Positions 33,957 through 42,976 of a stretch of 64,000 nt of DNA are shown in pieces (the first letter of the stretch is position 1; each line of letters starts with the position of its first letter). The position numbers were made by a program, and so were the translations under genes. The notes beneath the pieces were generated by a model. The model made no database searches. It saw nothing but the letters and a program-made list of their open reading frames with translations, and was not told where the DNA came from. Source of the DNA: Rhodococcus triatomae BKS 15-14 (GTDB lineage: Bacteria > Actinomycetota > Actinomycetes > Mycobacteriales > Mycobacteriaceae); the NCBI GenBank assembly GCA_000341795.1, contig AODO01000010.1:216980-280979 (forward strand). Direction: 5' to 3'.

Positions 33957-36869
33957 ATGCTGCACGTCACCTTCCTGGGCGAGCAGGCGATCATCGATTC
34001 GGAGACCGGCGACGCCGTCTCCGTGCCGTCACGCGCGCTGACGTTGCTCGCGTACCTCGTCGTCCACGCCGGGATGCCGCAGCCGAGGCACCGCCTCGCG
34101 ACGTTGTTCTTGCCCGACTCACCGGACACGCAGGCGCTGACGAACCTCCGCCGGGAGCTGCACCACCTCCGGCGGGCGCTCGCCGGAGCCCCGGATCTGG
34201 TCGTCACGACGACCGACCTGTGCTGGCGCGACGGCGCCTGCGAGGTGGACGTGCGCACCTTCGACGCCGAGCACACCCGTGCAATCCGCGCGGACGACGA
34301 CGCGATGTTCGACATACACGCGACGGCGGCCCTGGGCGCGTACCGGGGCGCCTTCCTACCCGGCTGTGACGACGACTGGGCGGACCCCGTCCGCACCGGA
34401 CTCGAGCAGGAGTGCGTCGACCTGTGCGACCGCCTGGCAGCGGCCCGCCGCCGCGCGGACGACCGTCGTGCGGCGGCCGAACTGATGCGGCGCCGCATCC
34501 GGATGCGTCCCCTCGAGGAGACCGGCTACCGGCTGCTGATGGAGATCCAGGCGGAACTCGGCGACCGTTCCGGGGCCGTCCGCACCTATCACCGTTGCGC
34601 CGCGGTCCTCGAACGCGAACTCGACGTCGAACCCGACCCGGTCACCCGCGACGCCTTCCAGCGCCTGCTGGGCGACGGCATCGTCCACGCGCCGCGGGAC
34701 GGCGGCGCCCGGGCCCCGGCGCCGCCGTTGGTGGGTCGCGACACCGCCGTCGCAACACTCACGGACGTGTGGGACCGCGCCTCGGCCGGCCGTGCCGAAC
34801 TCGTCGTCGTCACCGGCGACGCGGGCGTCGGGAAGACCCGACTGGTCACCGAATTCGCCCGCGGCGTCCGCAGGCGAGGCGCCGTGGTCGCGGCGGCCCG
34901 GTGTTTCGCGGGGACGGAGAGGCTGCCGCTCGCACCTGTCGTGGACTGGTTGCGCGATCCGGTACTCGGCGCGGCCTGCCGTCAGATCGATCCGCAGTGG
35001 CGTGCGGCGGTGGATCTGCTGATGTCGCCGGGTCGCGCGGGGCGCGGCGGCGAGGGCGCCGCCGGGGCGTGGCGCCGGACACGATTCGTCGAGGGCCTCG
35101 CTCGAGCGCTCGTCGCGGCCGCGCGGCCCACCGTGCTCGTTCTCGACGACCTGCAGTGGTGCGACGGCGACACCCTCGACGTACTGCACTACCTGGTCGG
35201 GGCCCTGCCACGAGCACCGGTGCTGATCGCCGCGACGATGCGCAACGAGGACGTCGATCCGGCACGGCGACTCGGACTCCTGGCGGCGTCGGCACCCGTC
35301 ACGACCGTCGAGCTCGGCCCCCTCGACGCCGCCTCGGCGGCGGACCTCGCGGACCGGCTGGCCGGTCGATCGCTCACCGGCGCCGAGCATGCCCTTCTAC
35401 TGGCAGGCACCGGCGGGTTTCCCCTTCATCTCCTCGCCGCGATGCAGTCGGGTGTGGTGCCCGGCGCCGGCGACGAACGGGCCGCGCGCCTGCAGGATCT
35501 TCTCGGGTCACGACTCGCGGGGCTCGGGGCGGACGCCGCAGCCGTCGTCGCGCTGACGGCCGCAGCGGGCCGTGACGTCAGCCTCGACCTGCTGGTGGAG
35601 GCCGGCGACCTGGACCCGGTCGCCACGGTGCGGGCGGTGGACGTGCTGTGGCGGCAACGCATCCTGCGGGAGACCGGACGCGGCTACGACTTCACCCACG
35701 ACCTGTTGCGCGACGCCGCTTACCAGCGGATCAATCCACCACAGCGATGGCTGCTGCATCGCCGGCTCGCGCAGGGAATCGAGTTGCTGCACGGCGACGA
35801 TCTCGATCCGTACAGCGCTCAGCTCGCTCGGCAGTACGACCGCGGCGGCCGTCCCGACCGGGCCGTCCCGCACTATCTGCGTGCCGCGGAACTCGCCACC
35901 GCCACCTACGGGTACGACGACGCGGTGCGCCTGAACCGGGCCGCCGTCACGGCGGCGCGGTCCCTCCCCGACAGCGTCGGTGCCCGGCGCCACGAACTCG
36001 CCGCGCTCGAATCCTCGGCCGCGCCGCTCACGGCATCGCGCGGATACGCCTCCCCCGAGCTGCAGGCCTCGCTCGAGCGGGCCGTCGACCTCGCCGAACA
36101 GCTGGGACAGCGCGAACAGTTGGCGGCGGGACTCGTCGGACTGTGGTCGTCGCGGTTCGTTCAGGGCCGCAACGTCGACGCCGAACGGGTCGCGTCGCGT
36201 GCGCTCGCGGTCGCGCAGAGCACCGGCGACGGCGAGTCGCTCGGCGCGGCGCACTTCGCCTGCGGCGGCTCCGCGGTGAGCCTGGCCCGGCCCGAGGAGG
36301 CACTCGTCCACTTCGAGGCGGCGGACGCGCTGACCCCCGGCGGTCGGACCCTGTGGGTCGGCGCGCGGTACGACGTGCACGGGCGCGCGTGGGTGGCGCA
36401 CGCCCTGTGGTTGTGTGGCCGCTTCGACGACGCCCGCGCCGCGGCGACCACAGCCGTGGCGCTGGCTCGGACCGACGACCAGCCGTACACACTGGCCGTC
36501 GCCCTGGCGTACGGGGCCGTCACACAACAACTGCTCGGCGACTCTGCGGCCCTGACACGGACAGTGGACGAGCTGGGGAAACTGTGTGACCGGTATGCGT
36601 TCGCGTACTACCGGGAGTGGGGCATGGTGCTCGACGGCTGGCTTCGGGGCGACACCGGGCCGGTCGCGGACGGGGTCGAGCGCCTCCGCGCGACGGGCGC
36701 GTTCGCCCGAATGCCGTACTGGTTGTGGCTGCTCGCCGACGTGCACGCCCGAGCCGGACGGACCGGTACCGCGCGGGCGATCCTCGACGCAGCCCTCACT
36801 GCGGCACGCTCGCACACCGACCGCTGGTGGCTTCCGCAGATCGAACGGAGTCGGAACGACCTCGCCTGA
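33957..36869 (+). CDS. BTAD/AAA transcriptional regulator (SARP-like)
   Basis: A 970-residue regulator. The N-terminal ~90 residues look like an OmpR-type winged helix (LTLLAYLVVHAGMPQPRHRLATLFLPDS..TNLRRELHHLRRAL). The bacterial transcriptional activation domain follows to about residue 240 (AELMRRRIRMRPLEETGYRLLMEIQAELGDRSGAVRTYHRC). An ATPase module has Walker A GDAGVGKT (286-293) and a VLVLDDLQWCD Walker B. The rest is helical, TPR-like. Such proteins activate nearby genes, often under ATP or ligand control. AGGAGG lies before the ATG. Just downstream, 11/12-bp-spaced CGAACGC repeats precede the FAD oxidase gene, its likely target. Confidence 0.88.
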   Translation: MLHVTFLGEQAIIDSETGDAVSVPSRALTLLAYLVVHAGMPQPRHRLATLFLPDSPDTQALTNLRRELHHLRRALAGAPDLVVTTTDLCWRDGACEVDVRTFDAEHTRAIRADDDAMFDIHATAALGAYRGAFLPGCDDDWADPVRTGLEQECVDLCDRLAAARRRADDRRAAAELMRRRIRMRPLEETGYRLLMEIQAELGDRSGAVRTYHRCAAVLERELDVEPDPVTRDAFQRLLGDGIVHAPRDGGARAPAPPLVGRDTAVATLTDVWDRASAGRAELVVVTGDAGVGKTRLVTEFARGVRRRGAVVAAARCFAGTERLPLAPVVDWLRDPVLGAACRQIDPQWRAAVDLLMSPGRAGRGGEGAAGAWRRTRFVEGLARALVAAARPTVLVLDDLQWCDGDTLDVLHYLVGALPRAPVLIAATMRNEDVDPARRLGLLAASAPVTTVELGPLDAASAADLADRLAGRSLTGAEHALLLAGTGGFPLHLLAAMQSGVVPGAGDERAARLQDLLGSRLAGLGADAAAVVALTAAAGRDVSLDLLVEAGDLDPVATVRAVDVLWRQRILRETGRGYDFTHDLLRDAAYQRINPPQRWLLHRRLAQGIELLHGDDLDPYSAQLARQYDRGGRPDRAVPHYLRAAELATATYGYDDAVRLNRAAVTAARSLPDSVGARRHELAALESSAAPLTASRGYASPELQASLERAVDLAEQLGQREQLAAGLVGLWSSRFVQGRNVDAERVASRALAVAQSTGDGESLGAAHFACGGSAVSLARPEEALVHFEAADALTPGGRTLWVGARYDVHGRAWVAHALWLCGRFDDARAAATTAVALARTDDQPYTLAVALAYGAVTQQLLGDSAALTRTVDELGKLCDRYAFAYYREWGMVLDGWLRGDTGPVADGVERLRATGAFARMPYWLWLLADVHARAGRTGTARAILDAALTAARSHTDRWWLPQIERSRNDLA

Positions 36870-36874
36870 GATGC

Positions 36875-36918
36875 CGAACGCTCACGCGAACGCTTCCCGA
36901 ACGCCGGACTCCTAGCGT
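36875..36918 (+). promoter_or_regulatory. candidate SARP operator and promoter for the FAD oxidase
   Basis: Three direct copies of CGAACGC begin at 36875, 36887 and 36898 (12- and 11-bp steps). Exactly 8 bases after the last copy comes TAGCGT (36913-36918), a TANNNT -10 form, then 7 bases and the ATG at 36926. Direct heptamers at 11-bp steps with the last one 8 bases before the -10 is the published geometry of SARP activator sites. No Shine-Dalgarno is seen, so the transcript is probably leaderless. Confidence 0.6.
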
Positions 36919-36925
36919 CGCAGCC

Positions 36926-38317
36926 ATGACCACCACACCTGCCCTCGACCACACCGACCTGGCGGCCGCGATGCGCGGCCACGTCGTCACTCCCGACCAT
37001 CCCGACTACGACACCTCCCGCGCCGTCTACAACGCCATGATCGACCGCCGGCCGGCCCTGATCGCGTACTGCCGCGACGCCGCCGACGTCGTCGCGGCCG
37101 TGAACTTCGCTCGCGAACACGGCATCGAACTCGCCGTCCGCGGCGGCGGCCACAACGCGGCCGGGCTCGGCGTGTGGGACGGGGCACTCGTCATCGACGT
37201 GTCCGAGATGCGCAGCGTGACCGTCGACCCCGAACACCACGCCGTCCACGTCGACGGCGGCTGCGTGTGGGGCGACGTCGACCACGCCACCGTCGCGTTC
37301 GGGATGGCGACCCCGTCCGGCTTCCTCGCCTCCACCGGAGTCGGCGGCCTGACCCTCGGCGGAGGAATCGGGTACCTGTCCCGGCGCTTCGGTCTCACGA
37401 TCGACAACCTGCTCGGCGCGGACGTCGTACTCGCCGACGGCACCTTCGTCCGTGCCGACGCAGACAACCATCCCGACCTGTTCTGGGCGCTGCGCGGCGG
37501 TGGCGGAAACTTCGGCGTCGTCACCTCGTTCACATTCCGTTGCCACGACATCGGCGAGCACGGGATCGTGCTGGGCGGTCCGGTGTTCTACGACATCGCC
37601 GACACGGATACCGTGATGCGCTGGTATCGCGAACTGTTGCCTGCGCTGCCCGAGGAGCTCAGCGGCTGGATCGGGTTGCTGACGGTGCCGCCCGCGCCGC
37701 CGTTCCCGGAGGAACTGTGGGGCAGGCAGGCGTGCGGCATCGTGTGGTGCTACACCGGGCCGCACGACCGCGCCGACGAGATCCTCGAACCGATCCGCAC
37801 GTTCGGCACTCCGCTGATGTACGGCGTCCACGACCTTCCGTTCACCGCGCTCCAGCAGGCATTCGACGGCCTGTACCCGGCCGGGCTGCAATGGTATTGG
37901 CGGGCCGACTTCTTCGAGGAGATCTCGGACGACGCGATCGGGGTACACGAGCGGTTCGGCGCGCAGCTGCCGACGGGCCACTCGACGATGCACATGTATC
38001 CGATCGACGGTGCCGCGTCCCGGGTGTCGGAGGACGACACCGCGTTCGCCTACCGTGACGGCGGGTGGGCAGGCGTCATCGTCGGCGTCGACCCGGACCC
38101 GGCGAACGCCGACGCGATCACGGCGTGGGCGAAGGACTACTGGACCGACCTGCATCCGACCTCCGCGGGCGGCGCGTACGTCAACTTCCTCATGGACGAG
38201 GGCCAGGACCGGGTCCGGGCCGCGTACCGCGGCAACTACGACCGCCTCGCCCGCGTCAAGCGGGCCTACGACCCCGGCAACCTGTTCCACGTCAACCAGA
38301 ACATCGAGCCGGCCTGA
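36926..38317 (+). CDS. FAD-linked oxidase, berberine-bridge type
   Basis: A 463-residue flavin oxidoreductase of the FAD_binding_4/BBE family. The VRGGGHN segment carries His76, the usual 8-alpha-histidyl FAD attachment, followed by the PCMH-fold strands (GGLTLGGGIGYLSRRFGLTIDNLLGADVV). The C-terminal BBE tail is YDPGNLFHVNQNIEP. The second, cysteinyl, FAD link seen in bicovalent members is not obvious. Substrates in the family range from sugars to alkaloid-like and polyketide compounds, so none is assigned. No signal peptide is visible. It stands alone behind the BTAD regulator and the heptamer repeats, and is the regulator's likely target. Confidence 0.88.
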   Translation: MTTTPALDHTDLAAAMRGHVVTPDHPDYDTSRAVYNAMIDRRPALIAYCRDAADVVAAVNFAREHGIELAVRGGGHNAAGLGVWDGALVIDVSEMRSVTVDPEHHAVHVDGGCVWGDVDHATVAFGMATPSGFLASTGVGGLTLGGGIGYLSRRFGLTIDNLLGADVVLADGTFVRADADNHPDLFWALRGGGGNFGVVTSFTFRCHDIGEHGIVLGGPVFYDIADTDTVMRWYRELLPALPEELSGWIGLLTVPPAPPFPEELWGRQACGIVWCYTGPHDRADEILEPIRTFGTPLMYGVHDLPFTALQQAFDGLYPAGLQWYWRADFFEEISDDAIGVHERFGAQLPTGHSTMHMYPIDGAASRVSEDDTAFAYRDGGWAGVIVGVDPDPANADAITAWAKDYWTDLHPTSAGGAYVNFLMDEGQDRVRAAYRGNYDRLARVKRAYDPGNLFHVNQNIEPA

Positions 38318-38428
38318 CCGCGCCGCGTCCCGACCGCTTCACCGTGCGGCTCGCCGGATTCGACCCCGCGTTTGAGTGCCTCCCGCCAGGGCATCCCGTC
38401 ACCGTCACCACATGAGGAGGCGGTCGAC

Positions 38429-38896
38429 ATGCAAGCACAAGCGGATGGACACATGACCCGGACACCGGTTCAGGTCGCCGCCCTGGTCGTGGGGGCGGTG
38501 TTCCTCGCGGTCGGAGTGCTCGGCTTCGTACCGGGCGTCACGACGAACTACGACTCGCTGGAGTTCGCGGGCCACGAGTCGGAGGCGGCACTGTTCGGGG
38601 TGTTCACGGTCTCCGTCCTGCACAACATCGTGCACCTCGTGTTCGGAGTCGCCGGGATCGCGATGTCGCGGACGGCGCCGGCCGCACAACTGTTCCTGCT
38701 CGGCGGCGGAATCGTCTATCTCGCCCTGTGGGTCTACGGGATGGTCGTCGACGAGCACTCGAGCGCGAACTTCGTTCCGGTGAACACCGCCGACAACTGG
38801 CTCCATCTCGGACTCGGGCTGGGCATGGTCGTCGTGGGCCTCGTTCTGGGCCGGGTCACGACACCAGGGGGCTCGTACCGCGCTCGGCACACCTGA
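38429..38896 (+). CDS. DUF4383 membrane protein
   Basis: A 155-residue protein with four hydrophobic helices and the DUF4383 pattern, including HNIVHLVFGVAGIAMSR (about residues 65-81) and NTADNWLHLGLGLGMVV near the C terminus. The function of the family is unknown. The ATG at 38429 has a clear GAGGAGG eight bases upstream; the longer open frame is rejected. It is followed by a membrane-anchored coiled-coil gene and then the gas-vesicle operon; relation to gas vesicles is by neighbourhood only. Confidence 0.82.
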   Translation: MQAQADGHMTRTPVQVAALVVGAVFLAVGVLGFVPGVTTNYDSLEFAGHESEAALFGVFTVSVLHNIVHLVFGVAGIAMSRTAPAAQLFLLGGGIVYLALWVYGMVVDEHSSANFVPVNTADNWLHLGLGLGMVVVGLVLGRVTTPGGSYRARHT

Positions 38897-38950
38897 CCCA
38901 CATCGCCGGTCGGTTTCGGCACCGACCAACCGGGGAACGCCCCGGTGCAA

Positions 38951-38970
38951 GGCTCCGCGGCCGCGGAGCC
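38951..38970. repeat. 20-bp perfect palindrome
   Basis: GGCTCCGCGGCCGCGGAGCC is a perfect 20-base palindrome in the gap between the DUF4383 gene and the next gene, 20 bases before its start. It could be an operator for a dimeric regulator or part of a transcription-end hairpin. No T-run follows. Confidence 0.6.
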
Positions 38971-38989
38971 CGGCACAGAGGAGACCGGA

Positions 38990-39382
38990 ATGAGCACCGA
39001 ATCCGTCGTGTGGATCGTAGTGGCCGTGATCGCCGTGTTGATCGTGGCTGCGCTGGTCGTCGCCCTGCTCCGCAGACGAACAGCGCAGCGGCGAGACGAA
39101 GCAGAGCGACTACGCACCGACGCCCACCAGAAGTCGTTCGATGTGGGTCGCGAGGAGGCACTCGCGGAAGAGAGGGCGGCAAGGGCACGCATCGCCGCCG
39201 CGGAAGCAGATGCGAAGCAGGCCCAGGCCGATCGGCTGCGGAAGGAGGCCGGAGCGGCGGAAACCGAGGCGGCAGCGTCCCGTGCCGACCTCGACGCCCA
39301 GTGGCAGCGCGCCGACGAGATCGACCCCGGCGTACGCCACCGCGCCGATTCGGCCGACGGCGAGACCTCCCGGGGCGAGTAA
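38990..39382 (+). CDS. membrane-anchored coiled-coil protein
   Basis: A 130-residue protein of unknown function. Residues 6-28 form one hydrophobic membrane segment (VVWIVVAVIAVLIVAALVVALL) followed by RRR, then about 70 residues of Ala/Glu/Arg-rich helix (EERAARARIAAAEADAKQAQADR), and a short acidic tail. Probably anchored with the coiled coil in the cytoplasm. The ATG at 38990 has GAGGAGA upstream and is chosen over a start at 38945. No family was recognised. It sits between the DUF4383 gene and the gas-vesicle operon. Confidence 0.72.
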   Translation: MSTESVVWIVVAVIAVLIVAALVVALLRRRTAQRRDEAERLRTDAHQKSFDVGREEALAEERAARARIAAAEADAKQAQADRLRKEAGAAETEAAASRADLDAQWQRADEIDPGVRHRADSADGETSRGE

Positions 39383-39701
39383 CCGACCCCGTCCCACGCC
39401 GTGGACGACTCCGTACCGGAGGAGCGTCGGCAGTATCCGGGCGCCTGAGGTTCTCCCGCGGGGCCGGACCCACGCGCCGCCTCGGCGCGGTTCGGACGCC
39501 GTACGAATCCCGCAGGGACGTGCAGACTGTCGCGTCGGCTCGGCCATTCCGATCCCTGAGCGCGCACCGGGTGCGACCCGACCGAGCTCGTTCCGGGGCC
39601 CGCGTTTGGAGTCGGCATTCCTGGGAACCCCACTTCATGTGACCGGGATCACACGCGGAGTGGTTTCGGCCTCCGAGATTCGATCAGGAACGAGGAACAC
39701 G
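39383..39701. other. intergenic region before the gas-vesicle operon
   Basis: A 319-base stretch without a gene. It contains a GC hairpin (39473-39489: CGCGCCG, 3-base loop, CGGCGCG), a possible transcription end for the preceding gene; the perfect TGTGA-n6-TCACA palindrome (39638-39653); and GAGGA (39691-39695) as ribosome binding site of the first gas-vesicle gene. Confidence 0.55.
39638..39653. promoter_or_regulatory. CRP/GlxR-type binding site upstream of the gas-vesicle operon
   Basis: TGTGACCGGGATCACA is a perfect TGTGA-n6-TCACA palindrome, the recognition form of cAMP-binding CRP-family regulators (GlxR, Cmr or CRP in actinobacteria). Its centre is 56 bases before the ATG at 39702. 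Confidence 0.65.
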
Positions 39702-40325
39702 ATGAAGCCCGCAACGAAGACAGCCCTCGCCGTGGGGGTCGGCGGTGGCTACATTCTCGGCCGCACCCACAAGATGAAGCTCGCGCTGATGCTCGCGGCG
39801 GGCAGTATGACCGGCAAGGTGCCGGGGTCCCCGGGTGAGCTGCTCCGACAGGCGACCGGCGTACTCGGATCGTCCGCCGAACTCGGCAAGATCGGTGAAT
39901 CGATGCGCGGCGACCTCGCGGGCGCAGCTCGCGCCGCCGCGATCACGGCCGCGGCCAACCGGATCGAGGCCCTCACGCAACGGCTCCAGGCACCCCCATC
40001 GGACGAGGAGGACGAGGACGAGCGCGAGGAGGGAGCGGACGGCGAGGCCACCGACGACTACGAGGACTACGACGACGAGGACAACGAGGACGACGAGCTC
40101 GAGGACAGGGAGGACGAGGACGGCGAGGACGAGGACCAGGAGCCGGAGGACGAGGACGAGCGGCCTGCGCCGAGCCGGTCCCGGAGCACTCGCGCCCGCA
40201 GCTCGGGCGCCGGCTCCAAGTCGACCCCGCGCCGTACTCGCCGGACACAGTCGGACGACGCACCCGCGCCTCGCTCCACACGCCGGACCGCCGCGAAGGC
40301 GCCCGTACGACGGACGGCGAGGTGA
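39702..40325 (+). CDS. gas-vesicle operon protein with charge-block tail
   Basis: A 207-residue protein opening the gas-vesicle operon. The first ~95 residues form a helical, partly hydrophobic domain (ALAVGVGGGYILGRTHKMKLALMLAAGSM... to ANRIEALTQRL). Residues ~98-155 are a disordered acidic block dominated by Asp and Glu, and residues ~156-207 an Arg/Ser/Thr-rich basic block. It may correspond to GvpY of Streptomyces clusters; this assignment is a guess. GAGGA lies 6 bases before the ATG at 39702. It ends five bases before the next gene. The tail suggests protein-protein or condensate interactions rather than catalysis. Confidence 0.75.
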   Translation: MKPATKTALAVGVGGGYILGRTHKMKLALMLAAGSMTGKVPGSPGELLRQATGVLGSSAELGKIGESMRGDLAGAARAAAITAAANRIEALTQRLQAPPSDEEDEDEREEGADGEATDDYEDYDDEDNEDDELEDREDEDGEDEDQEPEDEDERPAPSRSRSTRARSSGAGSKSTPRRTRRTQSDDAPAPRSTRRTAAKAPVRRTAR

Positions 40326-40330
40326 GATCG

Positions 40331-41497
40331 ATGGCACACGCAACGGAACGGCTCGTCGACACGGTCAAGTCCACCGTCGACAAAGCCGCCTCGCCCGCAT
40401 CCGACGCCGGGCGCGCGGCATCCGGAGCGACATCGGATCTCGCTCCGCTCCAGCAGTCACTCCAGCATCTGACCGGCGCCATCGCCGGACGTGCGGTCTC
40501 CGCCCTCACCGACAAGGTCGGCGGAACCGCCGAGCGCCTCACGGACTACGCCGAGGGCGGCGGAGGGAACCTGCTCGGTGCCGTCACCGGTCGGGTCGCC
40601 GGAGGAGAGTCACCGCTGAAGGCGGCGATGGGCGCCGGTCTGGCGAATGTGAAGGATCTCGCCCTCGACAAGTTCGACTCCGTCAAGGAGTCCCTCACCG
40701 GAGGCAAGGGGAAGGGCGGTGGTGGCGGGAAGAAGCTCGCACTCACCAACATCGTCGAGCAGATCGACGTCGGGGTGCCCGTGCAGCTGGCGTACGACCA
40801 GTGGACGCAGTTCACGGAGTTCCCGCGCTTCACGAAGAAGGTCGAGCAGGTCGAGCAGAAGGAGGAGGACAAGCTCGCCTGGACGGCGAAGGTGTTCTGG
40901 TCGCGTCGCACCTGGGAATCGACGATCGTCGACCAGGTTCCCGACGAGCACATCGTGTGGAAGTCCAAGGGCGCCAAGGGGTTCATCGACGGTGCCGTGA
41001 CGTTCCACGAACTTGCTCCGTCACTCACCAGGATCATCCTGGTGTTGGAGTACCACCCGCACGGCTTCTTCGAGAAGACGGGCAATCTCTGGCGGGCGCA
41101 GGGCCGCCGTGCCCGGCTCGAACTCAAGCACTTCCAGCGCCACGTGATGACGCACACCGCACTGCACTCGGACGACGTCGAGGGCTGGCGGGGCGAGATA
41201 CACGACGGGGACGTCATCGACGAAGCCGATCGTGACACCACCGAGAACGACACCACCGACGACGAGGCCACGGACGAGGACACCCGTCCCGGGGGCGGAG
41301 GCCGTGACGAGGACGACGAGGGCGCGGCCGAGGAGGATGACGGCACGGACGAGGAGAACGAATCCGCGGCGCCACCACGCCGCAAGCGCGCCTCGAAACC
41401 GGCGGCGGAGGCCGAGTCCGGCGAGCGTCGCGCGCCGCGACGGAAGTCGCCGGCCCAGTCGTCGTCCCGGAAGCGCAAGCAGGAGTCCCGACAATGA
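40331..41497 (+). CDS. SRPBCC-domain protein of the gas-vesicle operon
   Basis: A 388-residue protein. Residues ~1-135 are a low-complexity helical region; residues ~137-285 form an SRPBCC/polyketide-cyclase-like domain ([35 protein letters not shown], later [20 protein letters not shown]); the last ~90 residues are again an acidic block followed by a Lys/Arg-rich block. This may correspond to GvpZ of Streptomyces clusters, by guess. The ATG at 40331 has GAGGTGAG upstream; a GTG at 40322 is the less likely start. It overlaps gvpA (ATGA). Confidence 0.8.
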   Translation: MAHATERLVDTVKSTVDKAASPASDAGRAASGATSDLAPLQQSLQHLTGAIAGRAVSALTDKVGGTAERLTDYAEGGGGNLLGAVTGRVAGGESPLKAAMGAGLANVKDLALDKFDSVKESLTGGKGKGGGGGKKLALTNIVEQIDVGVPVQLAYDQWTQFTEFPRFTKKVEQVEQKEEDKLAWTAKVFWSRRTWESTIVDQVPDEHIVWKSKGAKGFIDGAVTFHELAPSLTRIILVLEYHPHGFFEKTGNLWRAQGRRARLELKHFQRHVMTHTALHSDDVEGWRGEIHDGDVIDEADRDTTENDTTDDEATDEDTRPGGGGRDEDDEGAAEEDDGTDEENESAAPPRRKRASKPAAEAESGERRAPRRKSPAQSSSRKRKQESRQ

Positions 41498-41898
41498 CCA
41501 TCGCAACGCAGGGCGGCGGAGACGGCGGGCTGTCCCGTCCGAGCGCATCCGGACTCGCCGACGTCATCGACACCATTCTCGACAAGGGACTCGTCATCGA
41601 CGCGTTCGTCCGGGCCTCGCTGGTGGGTATCGAACTGTTGACGATCGACGCGCGCATCGTCGTCGCCAGCGTCGACACATATCTGCGATACGCACAGGCC
41701 GTCAATCGACTCGAGATATCGCAGAGCGAGCCGGTCGGGTTGCCCGGACTCGTGGGTGACATCACCGAGGGCGGAGCCAAACACAAGACGAAGGGCGCCA
41801 TCGAGGCGGCGGGTGAGACCGTGTCGGACTTCCTCGGCCAGGTTCAGGAAGCCCGCCGGGACAAGGCCGACAGGCCCCGGAAGCGGGAGGAACGATGA
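41494..41898 (+). CDS. gvpA: gas vesicle structural protein GvpA
   Basis: A 134-residue protein whose residues ~16-75 match GvpA, the small protein that forms the ribbed gas-vesicle wall: [48 protein letters not shown] further ~60-residue polar C-terminal tail is present, as in other actinobacterial GvpA proteins but unlike the ~70-residue cyanobacterial form. The ATG overlaps the stop of the SRPBCC gene (ATGA), and gvpF overlaps its own stop. The only other GvpA-fold proteins in the cluster are GvpJ and GvpS. Confidence 0.93.
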   Translation: MTIATQGGGDGGLSRPSASGLADVIDTILDKGLVIDAFVRASLVGIELLTIDARIVVASVDTYLRYAQAVNRLEISQSEPVGLPGLVGDITEGGAKHKTKGAIEAAGETVSDFLGQVQEARRDKADRPRKREER

Positions 41899-42686
41899 CG
41901 ACGGCACAGGACTCGGACTCGCCGTCCGGAACTGCCGTGTACGTCTACGGGATCGTGCCTGCCGACGTCGAGACCGAACCCGATGCGGCCGGCGTGGGCG
42001 ACCCTCCGGCGCGCGTGAACACGGTGATACACAAGGAGGTCGCGGCGCTGGTGAGTGAGATCCCCGTCGATCACCCGCTCGGACGGCCGGAGGATCTCGA
42101 AGCCCACGCGCATCTGCTGGACGGTGCCGCTGCGGTCGCTCCCGTCCTGCCCCTTCGGTTCGGTGCCGTGGTGACGGACACCGACGCCGTCGCCGACGAA
42201 CTGCTCGCGCCACATCACGACGAGTTCCGTACCGCGCTCGACGAGGTGGAGGGCAAGGCCCAGTACGTGATCAAGGGCCGATACGACGAATCGACCGTGC
42301 TGCAGGAGATTCTCGACGAGAACAGCGACGCCGCGCGGCTTCGGGACGAGATCTCGAAGGTCTCCGAGGATGCCGGCCGGGACGCCCGCATCGCCCTCGG
42401 GGAGCTCGTCGCCAACGCGATCGCGGCCAAACGTGACGCGGACACGGCAACGGTGACCGAGGCCCTGGCTGACGTCGCCGCCGACGTCCGCGCGCGTCCA
42501 CCGACCCACGACCTCGACGCGGTGCATCTCGCGGTGCTCCTCGACGTGTCCGCGGAGACCGACCTGGGTTCGGCACTGTCGTCGATTGCCGACGACTGGG
42601 CACAACGCACGGAGCTGCGCGTCCTGGGACCGATGGCGGCGTACGACTTCGTCACCGCACCCGCTCCGGAGCACACGGAGGACTGA
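41895..42686 (+). CDS. gvpF: gas vesicle protein GvpF (GvpF/L family)
   Basis: A 263-residue GvpL/GvpF family protein. Features: [13 protein letters not shown] at the N terminus, [26 protein letters not shown] (about residues 48-73), [12 protein letters not shown], and [15 protein letters not shown] strand. GvpF contacts GvpA and is needed for vesicle assembly. It is called GvpF rather than GvpL because it follows gvpA directly, as in Streptomyces. The start overlaps the gvpA stop (ATGA). Confidence 0.88.
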   Translation: MTTAQDSDSPSGTAVYVYGIVPADVETEPDAAGVGDPPARVNTVIHKEVAALVSEIPVDHPLGRPEDLEAHAHLLDGAAAVAPVLPLRFGAVVTDTDAVADELLAPHHDEFRTALDEVEGKAQYVIKGRYDESTVLQEILDENSDAARLRDEISKVSEDAGRDARIALGELVANAIAAKRDADTATVTEALADVAADVRARPPTHDLDAVHLAVLLDVSAETDLGSALSSIADDWAQRTELRVLGPMAAYDFVTAPAPEHTED

Positions 42687-42688
42687 CC

Positions 42689-42976
42689 ATGGGCCTGTTC
42701 ACGGCGATCCTGGGTTTGCCACTCGCGCCGGTTCGCGGCGTCATCGCCCTCGGCCAGGTGATCCAGGAGCAGGTCGACCAGCAGGTGCGGTCCCCCGCGG
42801 CCCTTCGCCGCGACCTCGAGGCCGTCGACGCCGCGGCCGCGAAGGGCGAGATGTCGCCCGAGGAGCACCGCGCCGCGCAGGCCGCCGTCCTCGAGCGGGC
42901 CACCGGCCCCACGGTCGGCGGTGGCGACCGCGACGATTCGGGGGCGCGATCGACCGAAGGGGTGAGCGATCCATGA
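42689..42976 (+). CDS. gvpG: gas vesicle protein GvpG
   Basis: A 95-residue protein of the GvpG family with MGLFTAILGLPLAPVRGVIALGQVI at the N terminus and a helical middle (LRRDLEAVDAAAAKGEMSPEEH). It is a small accessory assembly factor. It starts two bases after gvpF and overlaps gvpO by four bases (ATGA). The C-terminal ~20 residues are polar and probably disordered. Confidence 0.87.
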   Translation: MGLFTAILGLPLAPVRGVIALGQVIQEQVDQQVRSPAALRRDLEAVDAAAAKGEMSPEEHRAAQAAVLERATGPTVGGGDRDDSGARSTEGVSDP

